Of a DNA stretch of 44,663 nt, positions 15,206-23,139 are shown one piece after another (position 1 is the first letter of the stretch; each line of letters opens with the position of its first letter). The stretch covers positions 1 through 44,663 of the forward strand of contig JARKQP010000352.1 in the NCBI GenBank assembly GCA_029974875.1, read 5' to 3'. Made by a program: the position numbers and the translations under genes. The stretch is from Mobilitalea sp. (GTDB lineage Bacteria > Bacillota_A > Clostridia > Lachnospirales > Lachnospiraceae). The notes beneath the pieces are model-generated. The model searched no databases. It saw nothing but the letters and a program-made list of their open reading frames with translations, and was not told the origin of the DNA.

Positions 15206-15688
15206 ATGGTAGAAAAGAAGAACATATTGACTTATGAGGGATTACGGCAGCTGGAGGATGAGCTTCATGATCTTAAGGTAAACCAAAGAAAATTAGTGGC
15301 ACAGAAGATTAAGGAAGCGAGAGAACAGGGTGATCTTTCCGAGAACGCAGAGTATGACGCTGCAAAGGATGAACAAAGGGATATCGAAGCCCGCATTGAA
15401 GAAATAGACAAAATATTAAAGAATGCCGAAGTAGTTGTAGAAGATGAAGTAGACGTTAATACTATAAATATCGGGTGCAAGGTTAAAATCTATGACATGG
15501 AATTTGAGGAAGAATTAGAATATAAACTTGTCGGTTCTACGGAAGCAAACAGCTTAAGAGGTAAAATATCAAATGAATCTCCCTTGGGAAGCAAGCTCAT
15601 CGGCAAAACGGTGGGTGATGTTGTAAGTGTTGAGACACATGCCGGCTCAATGCAGTATAAGATTTTAGGCATCCAAAGGTCTAATTAG
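15206..15688 (+). CDS. greA: Transcription elongation factor GreA
   Basis: Rescues backtracked RNA polymerase by stimulating transcript cleavage. It is a 160-residue protein with an N-terminal coiled coil carrying the acidic tip REQGDLSENAEYDAAKDEQ (residues about 39-57) and a C-terminal FKBP-like domain (LVGSTEANSLRGKISNESPLGSKLIGKTVGD). The frame is open from ATG 15188, but the start at 15206 fits the family N-terminus (KNILTYEGLRQLEDEL). The 15188 ATG overlaps the GGAGG and AGGAAGGG ribosome-binding region. It is followed 150 bases later by lysS, a common clostridial order, and the two likely share a transcript. Confidence 0.95.
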   Translation: MVEKKNILTYEGLRQLEDELHDLKVNQRKLVAQKIKEAREQGDLSENAEYDAAKDEQRDIEARIEEIDKILKNAEVVVEDEVDVNTINIGCKVKIYDMEFEEELEYKLVGSTEANSLRGKISNESPLGSKLIGKTVGDVVSVETHAGSMQYKILGIQRSN

Positions 15689-15790
15689 TAATCTCATCAG
15701 CATGCTGATGGGCAATCTGATTAGTACAACTAATTAGTAATCTAATTAGCCCGCTAAATTAGTAATCAAATTAGCTTACTAATTTGATAG
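15684..15790. repeat. ATTAGTAATC repeats after greA, with a 16-bp palindrome
   Basis: Several copies of CTAATTAGTAATC-like units run through the spacer; the first unit is the last greA codons plus stop. A perfect palindrome CATCAGCATGCTGATG sits at 15695-15710. It may form a weak hairpin between greA and lysS. Confidence 0.75.
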
Positions 15791-15837
15791 AAAGAATACA
15801 AGCAGATAGGTTTTTACTGCAATAAGAGGTGAAATTC

Positions 15838-17328
15838 ATGGCTGATGAAAGAATTCAAGCAGAGCAGGATATCAATGAACTACTTAAGGTAAGAAGGGCA
15901 AAGCTGGCTGAGCTTCAGGAGAACGGCAAGGATCCGTTCCAAATTATGAAGTATGATGTTACCCATCACTCTATCGATATCATTAACAAATTTGAAGAAT
16001 TAGAAGGAAAGACCGTATCCATAGCGGGACGTATGATGTCAAAACGTATTATGGGTAAAGCCTCCTTCTGTAATGTCAGGGATCTGGGCGGTAACATCCA
16101 GGCATATGTAAAAAGGGATGAAGTTGGCGAGGAGCCCTATGCTGAATTTAAGAAATATGATATTGGTGATATCGTAGGTATTGAAGGTGAGGTGTTCAAA
16201 ACACACACCGGTGAGGTTTCCATCAAAGCCCAGAAGGTTGTTCTTTTAACCAAGAGTCTCCAGATACTGCCTGAGAAATTCCATGGCCTGAAGGACACAG
16301 ATACAAGATACAGGCAAAGATATATCGATTTAATTGTCAATCCGGAGGTTAGGGATAACTTTGTGAAACGTTCACGGATTATTAAAGAAATCCGTAATTA
16401 CCTGGACAGCAAGGAATTTATCGAGGTTGAGACACCGGTGCTTGTACCGAATGCCGGTGGTGCAGCAGCCAGACCCTTTAATACGCACCACAATGCATTG
16501 GATGAAGACCTGCATTTAAGAATATCCCTGGAGCTGTATTTAAAGCGCCTGATTGTCGGAGGCTTAGAGCGTGTCTATGAGATCGGCAGGGTATTCCGTA
16601 ACGAAGGCCTGTCAGTAAGGCATAATCCGGAGTTTACTCTGTTAGAGCTATATCAGGCATATACCGATTACTATGGAATGATGGATCTGGTTGAGGATCT
16701 GTTCCGCAATGTGGCTAAGAATGTCCTTGGTACTGCAACAATTTCCTATGACGGTGTTGAAATAGACTTGTCCAAGCCTTTTGAGAGGCTGACCATGATT
16801 GAAGCAATTAAGAAATACGCCGATATCGATTTTGACCAGATTCCGGATGAGGCAGCGGCGAAGGCACTTGCAAAGGAACGCCATATCGAATTTGAAAACA
16901 GACACAAAAGAGGGGATATTATCAATCTTTTCTTTGAAGAATATGTGGAAGAGCATTTGGTCCAACCAACCTTTATTATGGATCATCCGGTTGAGATTTC
17001 ACCCCTTGCCAGCAGAAAGCCAGGCAACCCGGATTATACGGAGCGCTTTGAGCTCTTTATCACAAAGCGTGAGATGGCAAATGCATTCTCCGAGCTGAAC
17101 GATCCCCTTGACCAGAGAGGACGTTTTGAGGCTCAGGAGGCTCTGCGTGCGGCGGGTGATGAGGAAGCGAACCAGCTGGATGAGGATTTTTTGTGTGCAC
17201 TGGAATACGGCATGCCTCCGACGGGCGGAATCGGAATCGGAATCGACCGTTTTGTCATGCTGCTTACGGATTCTTCTGCAATCAGGGATGTGCTTTTGTT
17301 CCCAACGATGAAGAGCTTAGAGAAATAA
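15838..17328 (+). CDS. lysS: Lysine--tRNA ligase, class II
   Basis: Charges tRNA-Lys. It is a 496-residue class IIb synthetase. The N-terminal OB-fold anticodon-binding domain spans residues about 50-155 ([21 protein letters not shown]). The catalytic domain carries motif 1 near [15 protein letters not shown], motif 2 [20 protein letters not shown], and motif 3 [16 protein letters not shown] near the end. AGAGGTGA lies just before ATG 15838, so the in-frame GTG at 15829 is inside the RBS and is rejected. It is the second gene of the greA transcript and ends at its own terminator. Confidence 0.96.
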   Translation: MADERIQAEQDINELLKVRRAKLAELQENGKDPFQIMKYDVTHHSIDIINKFEELEGKTVSIAGRMMSKRIMGKASFCNVRDLGGNIQAYVKRDEVGEEPYAEFKKYDIGDIVGIEGEVFKTHTGEVSIKAQKVVLLTKSLQILPEKFHGLKDTDTRYRQRYIDLIVNPEVRDNFVKRSRIIKEIRNYLDSKEFIEVETPVLVPNAGGAAARPFNTHHNALDEDLHLRISLELYLKRLIVGGLERVYEIGRVFRNEGLSVRHNPEFTLLELYQAYTDYYGMMDLVEDLFRNVAKNVLGTATISYDGVEIDLSKPFERLTMIEAIKKYADIDFDQIPDEAAAKALAKERHIEFENRHKRGDIINLFFEEYVEEHLVQPTFIMDHPVEISPLASRKPGNPDYTERFELFITKREMANAFSELNDPLDQRGRFEAQEALRAAGDEEANQLDEDFLCALEYGMPPTGGIGIGIDRFVMLLTDSSAIRDVLLFPTMKSLEK

Positions 17329-17427
17329 ACCCTGCGGATTACGCAGTAATACGCTGTTTATTGCGGGTTTGAGAAAACAAAGGTCAAGATTTACGACCAA
17401 CTTACGACCAAAAAATAAAGTATATCT

Positions 17428-17462
17428 AAAAGAATCTCTTGGAAACAGGGGATTCTTTTTTT
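17428..17462 (+). terminator. Terminator of the greA-lysS operon
   Basis: AAAGAATC (17429-17436) pairs with GATTCTTT (17451-17458), extended by three inner pairs including G-U. It is followed by a long T-run. Before it, TTACGACCAA occurs twice about 11 bases apart (17391-17411), with no known meaning. Confidence 0.85.
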
Positions 17463-17463
17463 G

Positions 17464-17612
17464 GTTCGCCCAGCATGGGTGTAATCTAATCGGTGAAAGA
17501 CCGTAGTGTGCCCTGATAGTGGGAAACACACAGCTAATGACAAGGGTGTCCATCGTGAGGTGGAATCTGAAGGAAGCCGGATGGCAAACCTCTGGTCTGA
17601 CGAACAGAAATC
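17464..17612 (+). mobile_element. Group II intron remnant (5' part of domain I only)
   Basis: The stretch matches the conserved 5' end of bacterial group II introns from memory: a GTTCGCCCAGCATGGGTGTA start (canonical introns begin GTGYG), GGTGAAAGACC, CTGATAGTGGGAA, AATGACAAGGGTGTCC, TCGTGAGGTGGAATCTGAAG, GAAGCCGGATGGCAAACCTC and GGTCTGACGAACAGAAATC. No reverse transcriptase frame and no domain V follow, so it is truncated and cannot splice. The start has T instead of G at position 3. It begins two bases after the lysS terminator T-run and marks the left border of the GH3 island. Confidence 0.8.
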
Positions 17613-17645
17613 ACTGCCGTTTTAATAAAAATATCAGTGAGATGA

Positions 17646-17675
17646 ACCGTTTATGCCATATTACATACTGTTTAT
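17646..17675 (+). promoter_or_regulatory. LytTR-type direct-repeat binding site upstream of the first GH3 gene
   Basis: Two 9-base half sites, ACCGTTTAT (17646-17654) and ACTGTTTAT (17667-17675), are separated by 12 bases. The described LytTR consensus is [TA][AC][CA]GTTN[AG][TG] repeated with 12-13 bases between. The first half matches 9 of 9 and the second 8 of 9. A possible weak promoter follows (TATGAT at 17707-17712, poor -35). A LytTR regulator is encoded 3 kb downstream. Confidence 0.6.
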
Positions 17676-17768
17676 GCTACTTATATGTTTTTATTCATTT
17701 TTGAGGTATGATTTAATAGAGAAAGAGAAGATTGCAATGCAATGTTAATCTTGAAAGGAAAAAATAGA

Positions 17769-20195
17769 ATGAAACACACTGATTTAATTGAGAAAATGAC
17801 CTTAGAAGAGAAGGCGGCATTCCTCAGTGGAAAAGGCGAATGGGAAACCAGAGAATTTAAAAGACATAATTTACCATCTATATTCTGTTCCGATGGACCG
17901 CATGGGCTTCGTAAACAGGCAGGAGCAGGAGATCATCTTGGACTAAATGAATCATTACCAGCAACATGCTTTCCTACAGCAGCAACAGTTGCAAATAGCT
18001 GGGATGAAACTCTTGGACAACAGATTGGTGACGCCCTTGGAGAAGAAGCGGAATCACTGGGTGTAGATGTTCTTCTTGGACCAGGTCTGAATATAAAGAG
18101 AAGTCCACTTTGTGGAAGGAATTTTGAATATTTTTCAGAAGATCCATATTTGGCTGGAAAAATGGCGGCATCATATGTAAGAGGAATTCAGAGCCACAAT
18201 GTTTATGCATGCCCGAAGCATTTTGCTGTTAATAGCCAAGAATTACGCCGTATGGCAATGAATTCTGTTTTAGATGAGAGAACTCTTAGAGAGATTTATC
18301 TTACTGGTTTCGAAATAGCAGTAAGAGAAGGTGGCGCGAAGGCAATCATGTCCAGTTATAATCAAGTGAATGGTACATATGCCAATGAGAATAAGTATCT
18401 ATTAACAGATATCCTGCGCAAAGAATGGGGCTTCGATGGTATCGTGATTACAGACTGGGGCGGTTCTAATGATCATGTAAAAGGTGTGGCTGCCGGATCT
18501 AACTTAGAAATGCCGACGCCAGGGCTTGATTCTGCAAGGGAAATCGTAGAAGCAGTCAATAAAGGAACGCTTTCTATGGAGGAGCTGGATACTGTAGTAG
18601 ACGATCTTTTGAATGCAGTATTAACACTTGGGAAAAGTGGAGAGGAAAAAGAGTTTGATAAGGAAGCACATCATAAGCTGGCACGAAAAGCAGCAGCAGA
18701 AAGTGCAGTACTTTTGAAAAATGAAAGGAGTATTCTTCCACTAAAATCTGGTGTAAAGGTTGCTTTGATCGGCGATTTTGCTGCGGAACCAAGATATCAG
18801 GGTGCTGGATCTTCGGTAGTAAATCCAACGAAGGTAGAAACATTAGCAAAAGTCATTGAAGATTATGATGTTCAATTAGTAGGCATGACCCGTGGCTATC
18901 GCAGAAAGGGAGAAGCAGATGCTGTACTGAAAAAAGAAGCAATGGACATAGCAGCCATGGCAGATGTTATTCTTTTCTGCTTTGGATTAGACGAAATCAG
19001 TGAATCCGAAGGACTGGACCGTAATCATATGAGAATTCCACAGAACCAGATCGATCTGCTGCAGAGCATGGCGCAGCTAAATACTCCGGTGGTAGGAATT
19101 CTCAGTGCAGGATCAGCTATCGAAATGCCGTGGCAGAATAGCTGTCAGGCAATCCTGCATGGCTATCTTACTGGTCAAGCAGGAGCAAGCGCAATGATGG
19201 ATATTGTAATGGGAATAGTAAACCCATCCGGACGATTAAATGAGACATACCCAATTCGCTATGAAGATACACCAGCCTTCCGCCATTTCCCAAGTACAGA
19301 AAAAAATGCGGAATTTAGAGAAAGCATTTATGTGGGATATCGTTATTATGACAGCAGTAGGATTCGTGTTCAATATCCGTTTGGCTTTGGATTATCTTAT
19401 ACAGAGTTTACCTATTCAGATTTGTCTGTAGATGTAGAAGGGGTTACCATTACCATTGCAAATACAGGAAGCTGTGATGGAGCGGAAGTGGTACAGATGT
19501 ATGTAGGTCTTGATAATGCAATCGTATTCCGTCCGGCAAAAGAATTAAAAGGCTTTCAAAAGGTGTATTTAAAAGCGGGAGAGAGGAAGACGATTCATAT
19601 TCCATTTGATGACAAGACATTCCGCTATTGGAATGTAAAAACAAATAAATGGGAAATTGAAATGGGAAGCTATAAAGTAATGATCGGTGCTAGTGTGAGT
19701 GATATTCGCCTGGAAGCGGATATTACAGTAGAGGGTACAACAAATGAATATCCATATAATCCAGCCCTTCTTCCTTATTATTATACAGGAATCATTCAAC
19801 AGATTTCAGATATAGAATTTGAAGAGCTTTTAGGTCATCCGATTCCATCCGGAAAATGGTCTGGGGAGCTTGGCAAAAATGATGCCATCTGCCAGATGTA
19901 TTATGCAAAGAGCAGGTTGGCCAGGTTTATATATAATCGATTGACCGCATTTAAGATTAAATCAGAAGAAAAGGGCAAGCCAGATCTAAATATTTTATTT
20001 ATATACAACATGCCGTTCAGAGCTTTGGCAAAGATGACAGCTGGAATGGTCAGCATGGAAATGGTGGAAGGAATATTAATAGTAGTAAATGGCCATTTCT
20101 TCAAAGGCTTCGGAAAAATCATTGTTGGATTCTTCCGCAATATGAAAAAGAATAAAGCATATGAAAAGATAATCGCCGGAGGAAATAATGAATGA
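17769..20195 (+). CDS. Glycoside hydrolase family 3, cytoplasmic beta-glycosidase
   Basis: Releases non-reducing-end sugars from beta-glycosides. It has 808 residues and no signal peptide, so it acts inside the cell. Conventional GH3 order: an N-terminal TIM barrel with SDGPHGLR, GRNFEYFSEDPYL, CPKHFAVNSQELRR, SSYNQVNG and the nucleophile Asp229 in VITDWGG. Then an alpha/beta domain with the acid/base candidate Glu in SESEGLDRNH, then a fibronectin III-like domain (NTGSCDGAEVVQMYVG), and a helical tail of about 120 residues. The start is ATG 17769 with AAAGGA upstream; the open ATG at 17742 has no RBS. Its stop overlaps the next gene (ATGA). Confidence 0.92.
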   Translation: MKHTDLIEKMTLEEKAAFLSGKGEWETREFKRHNLPSIFCSDGPHGLRKQAGAGDHLGLNESLPATCFPTAATVANSWDETLGQQIGDALGEEAESLGVDVLLGPGLNIKRSPLCGRNFEYFSEDPYLAGKMAASYVRGIQSHNVYACPKHFAVNSQELRRMAMNSVLDERTLREIYLTGFEIAVREGGAKAIMSSYNQVNGTYANENKYLLTDILRKEWGFDGIVITDWGGSNDHVKGVAAGSNLEMPTPGLDSAREIVEAVNKGTLSMEELDTVVDDLLNAVLTLGKSGEEKEFDKEAHHKLARKAAAESAVLLKNERSILPLKSGVKVALIGDFAAEPRYQGAGSSVVNPTKVETLAKVIEDYDVQLVGMTRGYRRKGEADAVLKKEAMDIAAMADVILFCFGLDEISESEGLDRNHMRIPQNQIDLLQSMAQLNTPVVGILSAGSAIEMPWQNSCQAILHGYLTGQAGASAMMDIVMGIVNPSGRLNETYPIRYEDTPAFRHFPSTEKNAEFRESIYVGYRYYDSSRIRVQYPFGFGLSYTEFTYSDLSVDVEGVTITIANTGSCDGAEVVQMYVGLDNAIVFRPAKELKGFQKVYLKAGERKTIHIPFDDKTFRYWNVKTNKWEIEMGSYKVMIGASVSDIRLEADITVEGTTNEYPYNPALLPYYYTGIIQQISDIEFEELLGHPIPSGKWSGELGKNDAICQMYYAKSRLARFIYNRLTAFKIKSEEKGKPDLNILFIYNMPFRALAKMTAGMVSMEMVEGILIVVNGHFFKGFGKIIVGFFRNMKKNKAYEKIIAGGNNE

Positions 20196-20698
20196 ACGCT
20201 ATGAAAAAATGGATTGATGATCATCCGGATATATGGGAATTTATATTATTTAATATTCTATCAAACTGTGCCACAGTAACGAATTTTGTTGTTATGTGGC
20301 TGGGTACCGGTTTTATTTTCAAAGCATTAAAAGAAATACCATTTCACTTTTTCATTTTTGATTATACATCAGCAGAAAGCTTAATGCTTTGTGGGTTTTT
20401 AAGTTTTTTGACCGCAACAGCAGCGGCACAGACGGTAAATTTTTTCGTGCAAAAGAACCTGGTATTTAAATCTAATGCAGCATTTGTATCGGCAGTACCC
20501 AAATATATATTACTAGCGGCAGTGCTTGTAGTTGTATCAGCAGCATTACCTGCATATAGTCAGCAGTTATTCATCAGGATCGGTATACCCGCAGGATTAG
20601 CACCAACGCTTGCAAATGTACTAAATATTTTTGTTCAGGTAGTATTAAGCTACCCGACCATGAAATTCTGGATCATGCCAAAAAAGAAGGAAAAATAG
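20192..20698 (+). CDS. GtrA-like four-helix membrane protein
   Basis: A 168-residue membrane protein with four hydrophobic segments (residues about 15-38, 62-87, 102-122 and 130-160). NILSNCATVTNFVVMWLG and the TM2 end AQTVNFFVQKNLVFKS match the GtrA family, which is implicated in moving lipid-linked sugars across the membrane or in wall glycan decoration. The ATG overlaps the GH3 stop by four bases (GGAGGA eight bases upstream), so the two are translationally coupled. A role next to a glycosidase in glycolipid or wall-glycan turnover is inference. Confidence 0.75.
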   Translation: MNAMKKWIDDHPDIWEFILFNILSNCATVTNFVVMWLGTGFIFKALKEIPFHFFIFDYTSAESLMLCGFLSFLTATAAAQTVNFFVQKNLVFKSNAAFVSAVPKYILLAAVLVVVSAALPAYSQQLFIRIGIPAGLAPTLANVLNIFVQVVLSYPTMKFWIMPKKKEK

Positions 20699-20756
20699 AA
20701 GATAAGAAGAGAGTTAATTCGAAGATAATATATATGTAAAGGTTGACCTATACAGC

Positions 20757-20804
20757 AAAAGACAGTACCACTTAAAATGATTTTGATAAGAGGTATTGTC
20801 TTTT
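20757..20804 (+). terminator. Terminator after the GH3-GtrA pair
   Basis: AAAAGACAGTACC (20757-20769) pairs with GGTATTGTCTTTT (20792-20804), one G-T pair, ending in a T-rich tail. A small AAAAACC/GGTTTTT hairpin follows at about 20815-20836. Confidence 0.75.
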
Positions 20805-20917
20805 ATTCTTCTAAAAACCTCTTGGTTTTTTAATTTTTTCATTTGAGATGTGAAAAAAATAATTTTTATACTATAATGATATCATATAACAAGCGGACAT
20901 TAAGGAGGGTATTAATT

Positions 20918-21625
20918 ATGATTCATATAGCCATTGTAGATGATGACGCGGCAAGCATCGAGCAGATAAAAAGTTATCTGATGCAGTATCAGCGGGAACA
21001 GGGTGAAGAAATAAGCATTACAGCTTTTTCTGATGGAGATGAGCTTGTAGAAAACTATAAGGCTGAATATGACATAATCCTTCTGGATGTAGAGATGAGA
21101 TTTATGGATGGTATGACTGCAGCAGGTATCATTCGTGAAAGTGATCCGGAGGTCATTATTATATTTATTACCAATATGGCACAATATGCTATAAAAGGAT
21201 ATCAGGTAAATGCTACAGATTATGTGTTAAAGCCAGTCTCTTACTTTTCATTTTCCCAAAGCTTAGAAAGAGCAATTGGTAGAATAAAAAAGAGAGTCAA
21301 AAATTTTATAGCAATAGGAATAAAGGGCGGAACAGTCAAGCTTCCAATAGGGGATATCTGTTATATTGAAAGTCAGGGACACAGGATGAGCTTTCATACG
21401 CGTACGCAAGTATTTGTAACCTTTGCAACCATGAAAGAGATTGAGGCGAAGCTCAAGGATTTTAATTTTTTCAGATGTAATAAGGGCAGCCTTCTGAATC
21501 TATCATTTGTGGACAGCGTGCAGGATGGTTGCGTGATTGTAAACGGAGAGAGACTGGTGATCAGCCGGGCAAGAAAGAAGGAGTTTATGGAAGAACTGAC
21601 AAATTATCTAGGAGGGGTGATGTAA
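20918..21625 (+). CDS. LytTR-family response regulator
   Basis: A 235-residue two-component regulator. The receiver domain has the acidic pocket VDDD (residues 7-10), phosphoacceptor Asp57 in LLDVEM, a Thr in FITN and Lys in LKPVSY. The C-terminal LytTR DNA-binding domain (about 138-235) carries ICYIESQGHRMSFHT, the FFRCNKGSLLNLSFVDSV segment and VISRARKKEF. The frame is open from 20843, but AAGGAGGG at 20902-20909 and the family start MIHIAIVDDD fix ATG 20918. A TATAAT at 20872-20877 is the likely -10, with no good -35, which may mean regulated expression. It overlaps the kinase gene by one base. It likely binds the direct repeat at 17646-17675. Confidence 0.92.
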   Translation: MIHIAIVDDDAASIEQIKSYLMQYQREQGEEISITAFSDGDELVENYKAEYDIILLDVEMRFMDGMTAAGIIRESDPEVIIIFITNMAQYAIKGYQVNATDYVLKPVSYFSFSQSLERAIGRIKKRVKNFIAIGIKGGTVKLPIGDICYIESQGHRMSFHTRTQVFVTFATMKEIEAKLKDFNFFRCNKGSLLNLSFVDSVQDGCVIVNGERLVISRARKKEFMEELTNYLGGVM

Positions 21626-22938
21626 TGGGACAGATAGCTCTTGCAGAAATTCCAAGGTTATATACTGGTATTGCAGAATGGGCGGCATGTTCTATTTATA
21701 TTTTATTACTCAAAAAAAAATATAAAGGCCTTTACCTTGGTATTATCATGACAGCAGCTTTATTTATCCAATGCTTTATACAAGAACTGGCAGGGATTTT
21801 ACCGAAATCCTTTTGGCTTTTTGGTATGTTACTGGCTATCGGCATGATGCTTTTTTATTTTTATGTGTGTTGTGAGCAGACCTGGATGAATGCGGGATAT
21901 TACTGTATCCGGGCATTTATTTTGGCAGAGTTTGCTGCATCCCTGGAATGGCAACTCTATTATCATTCAGTACAGAGAACAGAAATTTTCGATGTGTGGC
22001 TTAAGATACTTATGTTGGTTGTGGTCTATGCTTTTGTATTTTTTGGCATTTATATGTTAGAGAGAAAGCATATGTATCTTTTAAAGGAGTGGATCTCGGC
22101 AAAAGAATTGATTTTTGTCATTGCTGTAGGTGCATCGGTATTTTTTGTAAGTAATCTGAGCTTTGTCTATGCCAATACACCTTTTAGCAGTCAGATCACA
22201 AGGGAGATATTTAATATTAGGACCTTAGTAGATTTTAGCGGATTAACTGTTTTATTTGCTTATCACATTTTAAGAAAAGAGATTCAGGTAAAATATGACT
22301 TGGAAGCCATGCGTAATATTTTGCAAAGTCAATATACCTTGTATCGAAAATCCAGTGAAAGTATAGACATCGTAAACCGCAAATACCATGATCTAAAGCA
22401 TCAGATCGCTGTGCTTAGAGCGGAGGAGGATTCGGAAAAACGAATGGCATTTCTAGATGAAATGGAAAATGAAATTAAAATTTACGATGCGCAAAACAAA
22501 ACGGGTAATTCTGTGGTGGACACTATTCTAACAGGAAAGAGCATTACCTGCCAGAAACACAACATAGAAATGACTTGCGTGGTAGATGGAAAGCTCTTGA
22601 ATTTTATGCATGTCATGGATATCTGCACCATACTCGGAAATGCATTAGATAATGCAATTGAATGTGAGATTCAAATAGCAGAGCAGGAAAAGAGACTAAT
22701 TCATATGGAGGTGCTTTCCAAAAAAGATTTTATTGTACTTCGATTTGAGAACTATTTTGAGGGGGAGCTGGAATTCGAGGATAGTCTTCCCACTACGAAA
22801 AAGGCTAATAAACAGTACCACGGTTATGGAATTAAGAGCATTCAATATACTGCAAAAAAATATCAAGGCTGGGTGACAGTTAATAAACGCGGAAATTGGT
22901 TTGAACTGAATGTAGTGATACCGGCGCAGAAGGAGTAA
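21625..22938 (+). CDS. Sensor histidine kinase, AgrC/HPK10 type with GHKL ATPase
   Basis: A 437-residue membrane kinase, partner of the upstream LytTR regulator. About six transmembrane segments occupy residues 1-215. The phosphoacceptor is His255 in YHDLKHQ, the HPK10 signature. The ATPase has an N box GNALDNAIE and a G box YHGYGIKSIQ. ATG 21625 overlaps the regulator's TAA (TAATG), with GGAGGGG seven bases before. The frame opens at 21529, but that part overlaps the regulator. Agr-type kinases often sense secreted peptides, but no AgrB/AgrD-like genes are in the window, so the signal is unknown; a saccharide or wall fragment is possible. Confidence 0.9.
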   Translation: MGQIALAEIPRLYTGIAEWAACSIYILLLKKKYKGLYLGIIMTAALFIQCFIQELAGILPKSFWLFGMLLAIGMMLFYFYVCCEQTWMNAGYYCIRAFILAEFAASLEWQLYYHSVQRTEIFDVWLKILMLVVVYAFVFFGIYMLERKHMYLLKEWISAKELIFVIAVGASVFFVSNLSFVYANTPFSSQITREIFNIRTLVDFSGLTVLFAYHILRKEIQVKYDLEAMRNILQSQYTLYRKSSESIDIVNRKYHDLKHQIAVLRAEEDSEKRMAFLDEMENEIKIYDAQNKTGNSVVDTILTGKSITCQKHNIEMTCVVDGKLLNFMHVMDICTILGNALDNAIECEIQIAEQEKRLIHMEVLSKKDFIVLRFENYFEGELEFEDSLPTTKKANKQYHGYGIKSIQYTAKKYQGWVTVNKRGNWFELNVVIPAQKE

Positions 22939-23139
22939 AAATTATAAAAAAGAGGGGATAGTAAAGTACAAATCTGCAATTTGTGCTCTTAAAGTTGCCG
23001 GTTGTGCATAAGGCAGTCTTTTTTTTGCAAATCGTGCTATGATAATCAGGTAGGAAGAGTGAGTGTAACTTAATAGGAACAGTCATCTTCTAGGGATGAA
23101 GATACAGAGAATTTATTCAATGAACAAGGAGGGAAAATT
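22939..23139. other. Spacer between the kinase and the lipoprotein GH3 gene
   Basis: It holds GCAATTTGTGC and TTTTTTTTGC tracts and a weak -10-like TATGAT/GATAAT at about 23038-23046. A small hairpin (ATCTTC with GAAGAT, about 23084-23104) lies before the RBS AAGGAGGG (23126-23133). No convincing LytTR repeat was found here. Confidence 0.3.

Noticed and set aside
17391..17411. Integrase attachment site (repeated TTACGACCAA)
   Set aside because: Two 10-base copies 11 bases apart without an integrase gene or a matching distal copy in the window are not enough.
17464..17612. Class C group II intron, because it follows a terminator stem
   Set aside because: The position fits the habit of class C introns, but the conserved start and domain I text look like another class; the remnant is too short to classify by eye.
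22939..23139. LytTR direct repeats upstream of the lipoprotein GH3
   Set aside because: GTT or AAC cores here are not 21 bases apart and match the half-site consensus poorly.
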